From positions 1,674,001-1,738,000 of the forward strand of contig NZ_JAGTUT010000001.1 of NCBI RefSeq assembly GCF_025685605.1: DNA of 64,000 nt, read 5' to 3'. The stretch comes from Granulicella arctica (GTDB taxonomy: Bacteria > Acidobacteriota > Terriglobia > Terriglobales > Acidobacteriaceae). Positions 39,007-47,289 of this stretch are shown piece by piece (the stretch's first letter is position 1; every line of letters starts with the position of its first letter). The notes below the pieces were generated by a model that was not told the DNA's origin, ran no database searches, and saw only the letters and a program-made list of their open reading frames with translations. The position numbers and the translations under genes were made by a program.

Positions 39007-40226
39007 GGCATCAGGCCAACGATCTGTTGCGAGCGTTTCAACGTGACGAGTCCGAAGCGATTGCGGAGTTTCGCGAATACAATCCAGCGACCGGGCCCCT
39101 CACTGCTGAACTCACGGATGCTCAGTTTGTCCTTGCGCGAAGTTATGGCCTCTCCGACTGGCCGCGTCTGGTGACTGCGTGCCACATAACGGACGCGATC
39201 TGGCGAGGCGACGTGGAAGCGGTCCGGACACTGGTCCTGCACGACCCACGGCTGCTCGTTGAAGATGCACGTGGCGTCGAGGGGAACTGGGGACCGCCGA
39301 TGTCCTACGCAGCGAACCTTGGTCAGGATGCCATCATCGAAATGTTGTCTTCCCTCGGAGCGCAGGATTGGCAGCATGCCTTTGGACGCGCCTGCCTGCA
39401 AGGCCACGTCGAGACCGCACGCCGTCTCCATGCTCTGATCGACAATCCACGCCCGTTGCACGAGTCGCTGGATGGCCCGGCGTACACTTTAAACGTGTCC
39501 GGAACAGAGCTACTGTTTCAGCTGGGAGCACGTGCCACCGACGAAGCTGGAAACCGACTCGCACCTGTTGCCACGGTCCTTGAAACGGATAGCCGCAATC
39601 CCGTCGCCAAGCATCGCATTCTGGAACTCTACGAGGAACACGGTCTCCGACTGCCAGACACGCCAACGATGGCGCTTCAACGCGGGCGTATCGATCTTCT
39701 GGAACAGCATCTACAGCACGACCCACGATTGCTGAGCCGCACATTTCCATTCGCGGACATCTATCCCCCGGAGTTGGGATGCAGCGATGAGGTTGGAGCA
39801 ACCTACGGCACGCCGCTGGCTGGAGCAACGTTACTCCATATGTGCGCTGACTATGGCGAGATCGAAATTGCCAGGTGGTTGCTCCTCCAGGGCATGCAAG
39901 CGGATACGCAGGCCGAGGTAGATACCGATGAGTTCGGAGGACACACGCCGCTGTTTTCCACGATCGTCTCTCAAGCCAACTTCCGGATGAATCACAACGA
40001 AGAGCCTCCTGAAGCTCCGCTCACCCGACTACTTCTGGAGCATGGAGCGAACCCAAATGCTCGTGCCTCGCTGCGTAAGCAGCTTCATCCCGGCTACGGA
40101 ATCGATGGCCTGCATGTCTATCGAAATGTGACGCCTATCGGATGGGGAGAGGAATTTGTATTTCAGAAGCTGGTGAACCGGGCTGGCATGCGCCTTATCG
40201 CCGAGTATGGCGGTCAGCGTCGGTAG
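38961..40226 (+). CDS. ankyrin-repeat protein
   Basis: A 421-residue protein without a signal peptide. The N-terminal 70 residues (NLEHLRHQANDLLRAFQRDE) form a helical domain often seen before ankyrin repeats in acidobacterial proteins. Repeats can be seen at about 95-125, 130-155, 245-310 (GATLLHMCADYGEIEIARWLLLQGM) and 315-370 (GGHTPLFS, then LLLEHGANPNARAS). It should bind another protein; the partner is unknown. AAAGGAGG precedes the ATG. Confidence 0.85.
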   Translation: MASRHMPVRPNLEHLRHQANDLLRAFQRDESEAIAEFREYNPATGPLTAELTDAQFVLARSYGLSDWPRLVTACHITDAIWRGDVEAVRTLVLHDPRLLVEDARGVEGNWGPPMSYAANLGQDAIIEMLSSLGAQDWQHAFGRACLQGHVETARRLHALIDNPRPLHESLDGPAYTLNVSGTELLFQLGARATDEAGNRLAPVATVLETDSRNPVAKHRILELYEEHGLRLPDTPTMALQRGRIDLLEQHLQHDPRLLSRTFPFADIYPPELGCSDEVGATYGTPLAGATLLHMCADYGEIEIARWLLLQGMQADTQAEVDTDEFGGHTPLFSTIVSQANFRMNHNEEPPEAPLTRLLLEHGANPNARASLRKQLHPGYGIDGLHVYRNVTPIGWGEEFVFQKLVNRAGMRLIAEYGGQRR

Positions 40227-40704
40227 TCCTCGGCCACGCGCTCGGTTGTCGAATCGGCACCTGTTCTACCGATCTCTCGAAGTCGGCTTTTCGGCAATCT
40301 TGACGTTTCCGCTGTTGCATCCTTTCGAAGTCATCTACGACGCCGTTTAAGGGAGCGAATAAAGCGGTGGCCTTGGTTTGAGCAGACGACGACGCGAGAG
40401 GGAAAATTGGCTGTTATGGTTGGCTTCCTCTTGCATCGCTCACTGAGCTTGTAAGTGTAAGTGACAACAAACGTTTGGGCTGGCATAGAAACAGGCTCAG
40501 GTCCTAAGGTTTGATTCTGCCGCCCGAAAAAGCATCGGATTCCCACTCACAAGCTGCGAAGTCGGGTTCGGCAACTTCGGTTCCGTTGTTTTCAAAACGA
40601 CCTTCTAAAGGGAAAGACCCTGGCTTGCTTGGAAATTATTCCGAGAAGCCGACTTCACCTAAAGAATCTCAGAACTGGACCTAAGGCACCTTGTCGGCGG
40701 GTAG
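40227..40704. other. 478-base intergenic region with degenerate repeats
   Basis: Between the converging ankyrin and TetR genes. It holds copies of a short element starting GAAGTCGG at 40279-40294 and, less well preserved, near 40558, plus an inverted copy at 40641-40656. A leftward frame of 71 codons across the middle is not protein-like. Confidence 0.5.
40279..40656. repeat. degenerate repeat copies, two of them as flanking inverted repeats
   Basis: GAAGTCGGCTTTTCGG at 40279-40294 is the reverse complement, with one mismatch, of CCGAGAAGCCGACTTC at 40641-40656. A third, direct copy (GAAGTCGGGTTCGGCAACTTCGG) begins near 40558. The arrangement could be the ends of a small decayed non-autonomous element; no transposase frame or clear target duplication is seen. 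Confidence 0.35.
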
Positions 40705-41316
40705 CTATTGCAGCTTATCCGTTTCCCCTCTTGGAAGACTGAAAAGATTCACAAGCACCCTCACACGCTCTCTCTGACGGTTGGGCGGAAATCGCTTAGT
40801 TCTTGTAAGCTCGGCGATACCGTGTAGACTCGCCCAAAACAGCTCAGAGAGAACCTCTGGCTTCGGACGATGCCCCTGAAACAACTCGAGGAACTGGGAG
40901 AAAGCGAATCGCAGTTCTTGCGGAGTAGCCACGTCGTCGAACGGCACGCTCAGATTGAGCGAAAACATCGCTTCATACAGTGCAGGTGAGGCTGCGGCGA
41001 ACCCTAGGTATCCGACCGCGACCGACTCGACCATGGACCCACGCTTCTCCCGCTTCCGAATCTGTTCCAGAGCCAGGCCCAACTCCTGGAAGCCCTCGAT
41101 CGCAACCGCGGCGAGAATTCCTTCGCGGCTTCCAAAGTGTGCGTACAAGACAGGTTGGCTATAGGAGATCTCGTCCGATAGCCGTCGAACGGTAACGTTG
41201 GGCCACCCCTCAAGCTCCGCGATGCGTCGAGCGGCACTGATGATCTGTGACCGGCGTGCTTGTCTGTCCCGTACTTTTCGTTCCGCAATGCGGTTAGTTG
41301 CCAGCTTGGTCGCCAT
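40705..41316 (-). CDS. TetR-family transcriptional regulator
   Basis: A 203-residue repressor. The N-terminal helix-turn-helix domain (about 20-66) shows SQIISAARRIAELEGWPNVTVRRLSDEISYSQPVLYAHFGSREGILAAV; the turn has the usual Y-A-H-F-G-S-R-E segment. The C-terminal ligand domain is helical and its ligand unknown. The ATG at 41316 is preferred to the GTG at 41319. A 17-base palindrome begins eight bases upstream, so the protein probably represses itself and the divergent DUF1772 gene. Confidence 0.9.
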   Translation of the reverse strand: MATKLATNRIAERKVRDRQARRSQIISAARRIAELEGWPNVTVRRLSDEISYSQPVLYAHFGSREGILAAVAIEGFQELGLALEQIRKREKRGSMVESVAVGYLGFAAASPALYEAMFSLNLSVPFDDVATPQELRFAFSQFLELFQGHRPKPEVLSELFWASLHGIAELTRTKRFPPNRQRERVRVLVNLFSLPRGETDKLQ

Positions 41317-41323
41317 CACAAAA

Positions 41324-41340
41324 TTATAGCGTTGCTATAA
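41324..41340. promoter_or_regulatory. TetR operator, copy 1
   Basis: TTATAGC-GTT-GCTATAA is a perfect seven-base inverted repeat around a three-base centre. It lies right before the TetR start. The matching site 63 bases away, and the size typical of TetR dimers, make it a strong operator candidate. Confidence 0.75.
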
Positions 41341-41386
41341 ATATTATTTTGAATATATGAATCTGGCGCAACCCACACCTCATCGT

Positions 41387-41403
41387 ATGTAGCGTTGCTA
41401 TAT
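41387..41403. promoter_or_regulatory. TetR operator, copy 2
   Basis: ATGTAGC-GTT-GCTATAT repeats the site at 41324-41340 with the same GTT centre and one mismatch between half-sites. Centres are 63 bases apart, about six helical turns, which would place two bound dimers on the same DNA face. It lies about 60 bases before the DUF1772 ATG. Confidence 0.75.
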
Positions 41404-41460
41404 TTTATAACAAAAATAAAAATACCAAGAATTTGTTCGCCAGCCCGACAGGAGCCCTTC

Positions 41461-41892
41461 ATGCACATAGTCAACGCGATCACCCTCTTCGTAGTTCTTA
41501 CTCTGGTAGGCGTCGAGTTCTCTGTAGCGGCATTCGTAAATCCCGCTGCGTGGCGGCTCGAACTCGAATCGCAGTTGAAGATCCTCAGCCGTTTTGCTCT
41601 CGTACTTGGAAAGGTGATGCCGGTCTGGTACCCGGTCTCCACCATACTTCTTGTTGCTCAGACCTGGCTCGATTGGTACACGCCTAGGCGCTCAATCCTG
41701 TTAGCATCGACCGCAATCTGGATTCTTACCTCGGTGGCATCGATCCTTTTCCTTGTTCCGCTTAACAGCCGCATCGCAGAAGGCGCTGCTGATTGGCAGG
41801 AGATACACAAGATCTGGGACCGTAGACACCGCGTGCGTGTTGCCGCTCTCGCGATCGCAGCCGTCCTGCTCGCATACGTCATAGCGCGTTAA
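41461..41892 (+). CDS. DUF1772-like four-helix membrane protein
   Basis: A 143-residue protein with four membrane helices (NAITLFVVLTLVGVEFSVAAFV; VMPVWYPVSTILLVAQ; ILLASTAIWILTSVASILFLVPL; VRVAALAIAAVLLAYVIA). The N-x-R-I-A-E-G segment before a W-x-x-I-H-K-I-W-D-R-R-H-R-V-R motif is typical of DUF1772 (anthrone-oxygenase-like) proteins. Function is unknown; some relatives oxidise aromatic polyketides. The ATG at 41461 follows AGGAG. It is divergent from, and presumably controlled by, the TetR regulator. Confidence 0.8.
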   Translation: MHIVNAITLFVVLTLVGVEFSVAAFVNPAAWRLELESQLKILSRFALVLGKVMPVWYPVSTILLVAQTWLDWYTPRRSILLASTAIWILTSVASILFLVPLNSRIAEGAADWQEIHKIWDRRHRVRVAALAIAAVLLAYVIAR

Positions 41893-42014
41893 GTAGGCAC
41901 TCAATTGATAGGCCTTCCGGGAAGCGCCTCTATCGGCCTTACAGACAGACCAAAGCTCTGCGACTCGACATCGGACGGCCGCATCCATTCACGTATACTT
42001 CCCGCAACCCAACT

Positions 42015-43247
42015 ATGATCACCCGTCGCAGCTTTCTGGGTTATTCGCCCATTGCTCCACTTGCACTGCGTTCCATACTTCGCGCTGTGCCAGAAACATC
42101 TGCACCCCGGGTCTCCGCCCGCGCAATCGCCCTTCACAAGCGCACGTTCATCTTCGATGGTCACGTACATGCCCTCGACCGCGAGTTCTATCACGGCGGC
42201 AGTTTCGGAACGCAATCAACAGAAGGCCAATGGGATCTCGTTCGCGCAGCAGCAGGAGGAGAAGGCGCATTCTTCCTGTCCATCTTCGTCCCCGAGGAGT
42301 ACTATCCTGGCCGCTTTGAAACCAGGCAAGCACTCCGTCGTATCGATCACGCTCTGCAGCAGATCGCGCTCAACCACAACAAGGTAGAACTCGCGCTGAC
42401 CGCAGAGGACATTCGCCACATCTGTGCCCGGGGCAAGATGGCTGCCATCCTCGACATCGAAGGCAGCTACGATCTCGATGGCGACCCTGGGATTCTTCGT
42501 GATCTCTACAAGCTTGGTCTTCGCTCCGCGCAGCTTTCCGCCCACAATTGGAACCAGAACTATGCCGATGCCTGCTGCTCTTCACCACAATCAAACGGCC
42601 TGACCCAACGCGGTCGCGAGTTGATTCAGGAGATGAATCGCCTCGGGATGGTCATCAACATCTCTCATTCCAGCGATCAGACCATCTCGCAGGCGATCGA
42701 CGCCAGCGATCACCCTGTCATCGCCACACACGGCGGCCTCCGCAGCGCGAACAATATTCCGAGGCTCATGTCCGATGATTTGCTGAAGAAGCTTGCCTCG
42801 AAGGGTGGAGTCTTTGGATTTCAGATCGGCGGCGAGTTCGCTTCCCGGCGTGTCGCCGAATATCTCATCGCCCAGCGCAATGGCAAGTCATTCACGGACA
42901 CGACCAGCATCCCCGATCGCGTAAAAGGTAAAACGATTGAGCAGGTAGACATCTTGGTCGCACCTGGGTTTCCTATGGCTGGCCCACGCACACCAGACAA
43001 CATCGCCATCTCCGCCGACGAATGGGTCGACGTAGTCGATAGGGCAATTCAGCTTGTAGGCGAAGACCATGTGTCTTTCGGGAGTGACTTCGACGGGGGA
43101 CCGCCACTCCCTCGAGGAATGCGCGACGTCCGCGATCTACCTCTCATCACGGACGCCATGCTGCACCGTGGCTATTCAGAGGAGCGCATCGCCAAGTTCT
43201 GGGGTGGAAATCTGCTGCGAGTCTTCCGCCAGATTACGCAAACATGA
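42015..43247 (+). CDS. Tat-secreted M19 dipeptidase
   Basis: A 410-residue membrane-dipeptidase (renal dipeptidase, M19) family protein that hydrolyses dipeptides using two zinc ions. A Tat-like signal (TRRSFLG) starts the chain. The metal ligands can be placed: the DGHVH loop (HxH instead of the more common HxD), the bridging Glu in LDIEGSYD, NISHSSD, and VIATHGGLRS. The catalytic Asp lies in FGSDFDGG. It acts in the periplasm. The next gene is a second Tat-secreted protein, so the two may be co-transcribed. Confidence 0.92.
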   Translation: MITRRSFLGYSPIAPLALRSILRAVPETSAPRVSARAIALHKRTFIFDGHVHALDREFYHGGSFGTQSTEGQWDLVRAAAGGEGAFFLSIFVPEEYYPGRFETRQALRRIDHALQQIALNHNKVELALTAEDIRHICARGKMAAILDIEGSYDLDGDPGILRDLYKLGLRSAQLSAHNWNQNYADACCSSPQSNGLTQRGRELIQEMNRLGMVINISHSSDQTISQAIDASDHPVIATHGGLRSANNIPRLMSDDLLKKLASKGGVFGFQIGGEFASRRVAEYLIAQRNGKSFTDTTSIPDRVKGKTIEQVDILVAPGFPMAGPRTPDNIAISADEWVDVVDRAIQLVGEDHVSFGSDFDGGPPLPRGMRDVRDLPLITDAMLHRGYSEERIAKFWGGNLLRVFRQITQT

Positions 43248-43365
43248 ACTCTGCCACTTCTATGTATTTCGATACTCGATTCAAGCCGAGACCGATACAG
43301 CCTTCGTCCTATCAACCTACCTGAACCGCATAGCCACGCTGATGAGCCAACAGGATCAACTAATC

Positions 43366-44736
43366 ATGATGAAAACGATAGAAGTTGAAGATGCAGCAAG
43401 AGCAGCAGATTTATCTGCAATCGCCAGCGCAACGGAGTCGAGCACTCTCTTCACCCGGCGTGAAATGCTGGGACTTGTGGGTATGGCCGGTTTGACAGCT
43501 CTAACCTCTACCGCAGTCGGTGCTGTTCAGCAGACTCAGCAAAGACGGCCTCGTATTGCGTGTCTCGTCAGCTTCTGGGGTGCTCCAGGATCGCATGCAG
43601 ACTGGATCATTGATAAGCTCATGGACGGTTACTGGTGGAAGGGCGCCCACACGCCATCGCAAGTGGACGTTGTGTCTGTTTACATCAATCAGCTTGACAC
43701 TAGCCTGCTAGGCCAGAAGGTCTGCAAATCAAAAAATATTCCGATCTTCAAAACGGTAAGTGAGGCCGTCACACTTGGCGGCAAGGAACTTGCGGTAGAT
43801 GGTGTTGTCATTGTGGCAGAACACGGGAACTATCCAACTAACATCAAAGGGCAGTGGATGTTGCCGCGCTGGTGGATCTATCAGCAGGTTATCCGGGTCT
43901 TCGAGCAGAGCAAGCGCTCGGTGCCGATCTTCAACGACAAGCATCTCTCCTACAGTTGGGACGAAGCTAGGTGGATGTACGACAAATCGCGTGAGCTGGG
44001 ATTTCCTCTGACAGGGGGTTCTTCCATCCCGACCTACTTTCGTAAGCCCGAGATAGAACTCGCTATCGATACGCCCATCAAGAACTCAATCGTGGTTGGA
44101 GACACTGCAGACGAGGGAGCTCTTTTTCATTGTGTCGATGTACTTCAGGCATTTGTAGATCGTCGCAAGAACGGGGAGACAGGAATAAAGTCCGTGCAGT
44201 GCATCCGCGGAACTGAAACGTGGAAGTGGGTCGAACGTAATTCCTGGGCCAGCAATCTACTGGAAGCCGTGCGGACAAATTTTGCCCTGAAGCCGGGTTA
44301 CTTCCAGGAAGGCCGGAGCCCAAACGTTTGTATCGTGGACTACAACGATGGGACTAAAGCAGCAGTACTCTCAGGCAGCGGTGTGGGGTGGACCTATGCC
44401 GGTGAGATCGCAGGGCAGAAAGATCCAACGATCGTCTCAATGCTTGGCTGGCCGGGCCCATTTTCGCAGTACCACGCCTCGAACGCCCACTCGCACTGGC
44501 TTATCGAGATGATGGTAAGCAAGAAGGAACCATTCAATGCGGAGCGACTGCTACTATCCACCGGAATCGTGTCTTACAACATGGATTCGTGCTGGGACAA
44601 CGGGCTTTACTCTGAAGTCGGCCGCCGCATCGAGACTCCGTTTATGAACATGAAGTATCACTCAACGCATGGACCGCTTTTTGAAACGGGCCAGCGGCCG
44701 CCGAATACTCCCTACCTGCGCGGATTCGAGTCGTAG
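43366..44736 (+). CDS. Tat-secreted protein of unknown function
   Basis: A 456-residue protein that I do not recognise. After 30 residues there is a Tat signal (FTRREMLGLVGMAGLTAL), then the mature chain starts near QQTQQRRPRIACLVSFWG. The first domain resembles a Rossmann-like fold (VSVYINQLD, VDGVVIVAEHGNYP, PIFNDKHLSYSW). Conserved-looking HGNY, DKH and CIRGTE segments could form an active site. AGGA precedes the ATG at 43366; an ATG at 43342 and an open frame from 43069 lack such a site. It follows the dipeptidase by 118 bases. Confidence 0.75.
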   Translation: MMKTIEVEDAARAADLSAIASATESSTLFTRREMLGLVGMAGLTALTSTAVGAVQQTQQRRPRIACLVSFWGAPGSHADWIIDKLMDGYWWKGAHTPSQVDVVSVYINQLDTSLLGQKVCKSKNIPIFKTVSEAVTLGGKELAVDGVVIVAEHGNYPTNIKGQWMLPRWWIYQQVIRVFEQSKRSVPIFNDKHLSYSWDEARWMYDKSRELGFPLTGGSSIPTYFRKPEIELAIDTPIKNSIVVGDTADEGALFHCVDVLQAFVDRRKNGETGIKSVQCIRGTETWKWVERNSWASNLLEAVRTNFALKPGYFQEGRSPNVCIVDYNDGTKAAVLSGSGVGWTYAGEIAGQKDPTIVSMLGWPGPFSQYHASNAHSHWLIEMMVSKKEPFNAERLLLSTGIVSYNMDSCWDNGLYSEVGRRIETPFMNMKYHSTHGPLFETGQRPPNTPYLRGFES

Positions 44737-44806
44737 GCTCTGCGCTGAAGAAGCAATCGTGTTGAGGATCAGGCCTACGGCAAGCCGACTCAAGATAGAG
44801 TCACGC

Positions 44807-46006
44807 TCAGGCGCCCGGCTGGTTCGAGCTAAAGGCCGGGTCGGTACCAGGAATATGAACAGATGCACCCTTTTGACTGCTGCGCAGAAAGCGGCGGCTT
44901 AGCCAGGCACGAACTGGTTCGTCGTAAAGCTTGAGGCAGGCATACGCAATGATGACAGCGGTGAGCCAGAGCACAATGCCCCAACCGACCCGTTGCTCCA
45001 AGGTGCGAGGACCGCGTGCGACCCACGCTGTATAGATGTAGATCAGCGGATAATGCGTGATGTAGAGCGGGTAGGAGATATCTCCGAAAAAGCGGCAGAG
45101 CCGGTTCGAGATGGCTCCGGCGTCACGCTGCCCGGCACCGATCGCCACGATGATGGGGAAGACAACGATGATGCACACGGCTTCATAGAGGCCGTTCATC
45201 CAAAGATGTTCGGGGCCGCCGAAACGCGGAAGCGCAAAGCAGAGGGCGAGTAGAAGGCTGCACACCAGAAAACTCTGGCGCATGGGAATGCGCACCCCAG
45301 AACGCATGAGTAGCATTCCGGCAAGAAATGGAAAGAGCAGACGCGCAAAACCTATGTGGAGTTGCGCCACGTTAGTCGCCCAGCCGCCAATGACATCTCC
45401 CTCACCGGTCACCAGCAGGTGAACAAGGAAGATTGCGGAAAGCGTGGTAAGCAAGCCGAGCCACCGATTCGACAGCTTGCGCAGGCCCAGAGCGTAAAGG
45501 ATGTTGGCGACATACTCGAAGAAGAGAGACCACGCAGGGCCGTCAAGCGGATGCATCTCATCCCATCCGCGAATGTCGAGCTGGTACGGCAACGGAAGCA
45601 GCGTGCAGCCAACCACCATAACGAGCAGCATCTTCCAGGCTGGCGTACCAGCTATAAGCGGGAACGCGGGGCCTCCCTGAAAGTAAAACAGCGCGGCGCC
45701 AATCAGGCTGCCCATAATCACCATCGGTTGCAGGCGAATGAGGCGGCGCTTGTAGAAATCCCATTGGCTCATCTTGAGCCATCGGTCGTCATACGCATAA
45801 GCCACGACGAAGCCGGAGAGCAGGAAGAAAAAGTCGACCGCCAGGTAGCCGTGGTTGATGATCTGCTTGAACCGGTTGCCATAATCGTTGGGTTCCAGGG
45901 TATGGAACGCAACGACGAGGAAGGCTGCAACGCCGCGCAGGCCGTCGAGGACCTCGAAGTGACTCTTGGTTGTGGAATCTTTGGACACGCCGGCTACGCT
46001 ATGCAT
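44807..46006 (-). CDS. acyltransferase family 3 membrane protein
   Basis: A 399-residue integral membrane protein of the acyltransferase 3 (OafA/NodX) family, with about ten helices. The N-terminus FEVLDGLRGVAAFLVVAFHTLEP carries the family R-G-x-A-A...H motif and the YAYDDRWLKMSQWDFYKRRLIRLQP loop is typical. Members acetylate or otherwise acylate cell-surface sugars from acyl-CoA or an acyl carrier. The acceptor is unknown. The ATG at 46006 begins 15 residues before the conserved motif; no ribosome-binding site is clear, and upstream in-frame ATGs exist, so the start may be earlier. Confidence 0.88.
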   Translation of the reverse strand: MHSVAGVSKDSTTKSHFEVLDGLRGVAAFLVVAFHTLEPNDYGNRFKQIINHGYLAVDFFFLLSGFVVAYAYDDRWLKMSQWDFYKRRLIRLQPMVIMGSLIGAALFYFQGGPAFPLIAGTPAWKMLLVMVVGCTLLPLPYQLDIRGWDEMHPLDGPAWSLFFEYVANILYALGLRKLSNRWLGLLTTLSAIFLVHLLVTGEGDVIGGWATNVAQLHIGFARLLFPFLAGMLLMRSGVRIPMRQSFLVCSLLLALCFALPRFGGPEHLWMNGLYEAVCIIVVFPIIVAIGAGQRDAGAISNRLCRFFGDISYPLYITHYPLIYIYTAWVARGPRTLEQRVGWGIVLWLTAVIIAYACLKLYDEPVRAWLSRRFLRSSQKGASVHIPGTDPAFSSNQPGA

Positions 46007-46296
46007 GAGGTCATAGCAACTATAGAGCCCCCAGGGCATGGTTGGCCAACGTTGCCCTTTTGTTACTGGATGCGTGCCGGTTCGAAGGAGTTCGCAATGG
46101 CAGCAAGCAATCGCAGCCAGGAATCCAGTCACAAACTATCTCGAAGATGAACGCGGCTTCCGCGCCTAGCAAACCACGTCTTCACCTTCGCACGCGTCCG
46201 AAACCTTCCTATTCAAAATTGAAAGGGCAACCTCAACCTGCCAATAGCAAGCCGCTTCCCCTCCCTCGACAAACCTGCCATCCTGAACAGGAGCCA

Positions 46297-47022
46297 ATGA
46301 CCCCGACCGCCATCGCCGCGCTTGCTCTCACCACTGCGGCGACCGCCGCCGGGGCCAGCACGTACGCCGCCCTCTCCGCCCGCTCCCAACTCTTCGGAAA
46401 CATTCTCGTCGCCGGTTCCGACCCCAGCCAGCTAGCCCTCACCTACGACGACGGACCCAACCCCTCCGCCACCCCACACCTCTTGGAACTCCTCGCCCGC
46501 CATAACGTCTGCGCCACCTTCTTCCTCATCGGCCGCTTCGTTCGCAGCGAGCCGACCCTCGCCCGCGAGATAGCCGCTGCCGGACACGTCATCGGCAATC
46601 ACACCATGACGCATCCATGGCTCGCCTGGCAGTCCGCTACCCGCATCCACGCCGAATTGGCCGGCTGTAACGCCGCACTCGAAGATACTCTCGGCGCTCC
46701 TATCCGCCTCTTCCGTCCCCCTCACGGAGCACGTCGCCCTGCTGTCCTCCGCATCGCCCGTGAACTTGGCCTCGCCTCGGTCAACTGGAACGTCATCGCC
46801 ACCGATTGGGACCCTGTCGACGCCGCGACCATCCTCGCCCGCGTCGAGCAGGGAGTAGCCCGCAACGAGCGCCGCAACCGTGCCTCGAACATCCTCCTCC
46901 ACGACGGAGGCGACCGCGGACTCAACCAGCCCCGCCTCCCAACGGTCGAAGCAACGCGCCTTCTCATCGAGAGCCGCCGCAGCCTTCCAACCACCTTCGT
47001 TACTCCCGAGGCCTGGCTCTAG
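46297..47022 (+). CDS. polysaccharide deacetylase (NodB-type)
   Basis: A 241-residue CE4 esterase. It starts with a hydrophobic segment (AALALTTAATAAGASTYAAL), which may be a signal anchor. Motif 1 LTYDDGP gives the catalytic and metal Asp, motif 2 NHTMTH the H-x3-H metal ligands, motif 3 FRPPHGARRP, motif 4 DWDPVD and motif 5 ILLHDGG. It removes N- or O-acetyl groups from a sugar polymer such as peptidoglycan or an exopolysaccharide. AGGAG precedes the ATG at 46297; longer frames to 46042 are not supported. Confidence 0.92.
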   Translation: MTPTAIAALALTTAATAAGASTYAALSARSQLFGNILVAGSDPSQLALTYDDGPNPSATPHLLELLARHNVCATFFLIGRFVRSEPTLAREIAAAGHVIGNHTMTHPWLAWQSATRIHAELAGCNAALEDTLGAPIRLFRPPHGARRPAVLRIARELGLASVNWNVIATDWDPVDAATILARVEQGVARNERRNRASNILLHDGGDRGLNQPRLPTVEATRLLIESRRSLPTTFVTPEAWL

Positions 47023-47289
47023 TTTCCTGATCGAAATGAGTCACAGCAACATCGCATAGCTAGCCCGTGCGCCGTGGATTGCACAATTCATCATAAGGAC
47101 GATACCGTGCGCGTAATACAGCCTAACGGGCCAACTCCTTCAATCCGGTAAAATGGGAGACCATCCAACAGCTGCGCTACCTCGTCGACAATCAGGCATG
47201 AATTAGGCTCAATCGATCTAAGAGCACCATAGCGGACGGCTCAGCCTGCGGAAGAAGGGCCAGCCACCGCCGGAAGCCAAAGGAGGCTT

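Noticed and set aside
47023..47289. Search for tRNA or gene in the 267-base gap before the MFS gene
   Set aside because: No cloverleaf or convincing frame; a 17-codon frame at 47153 has no support.
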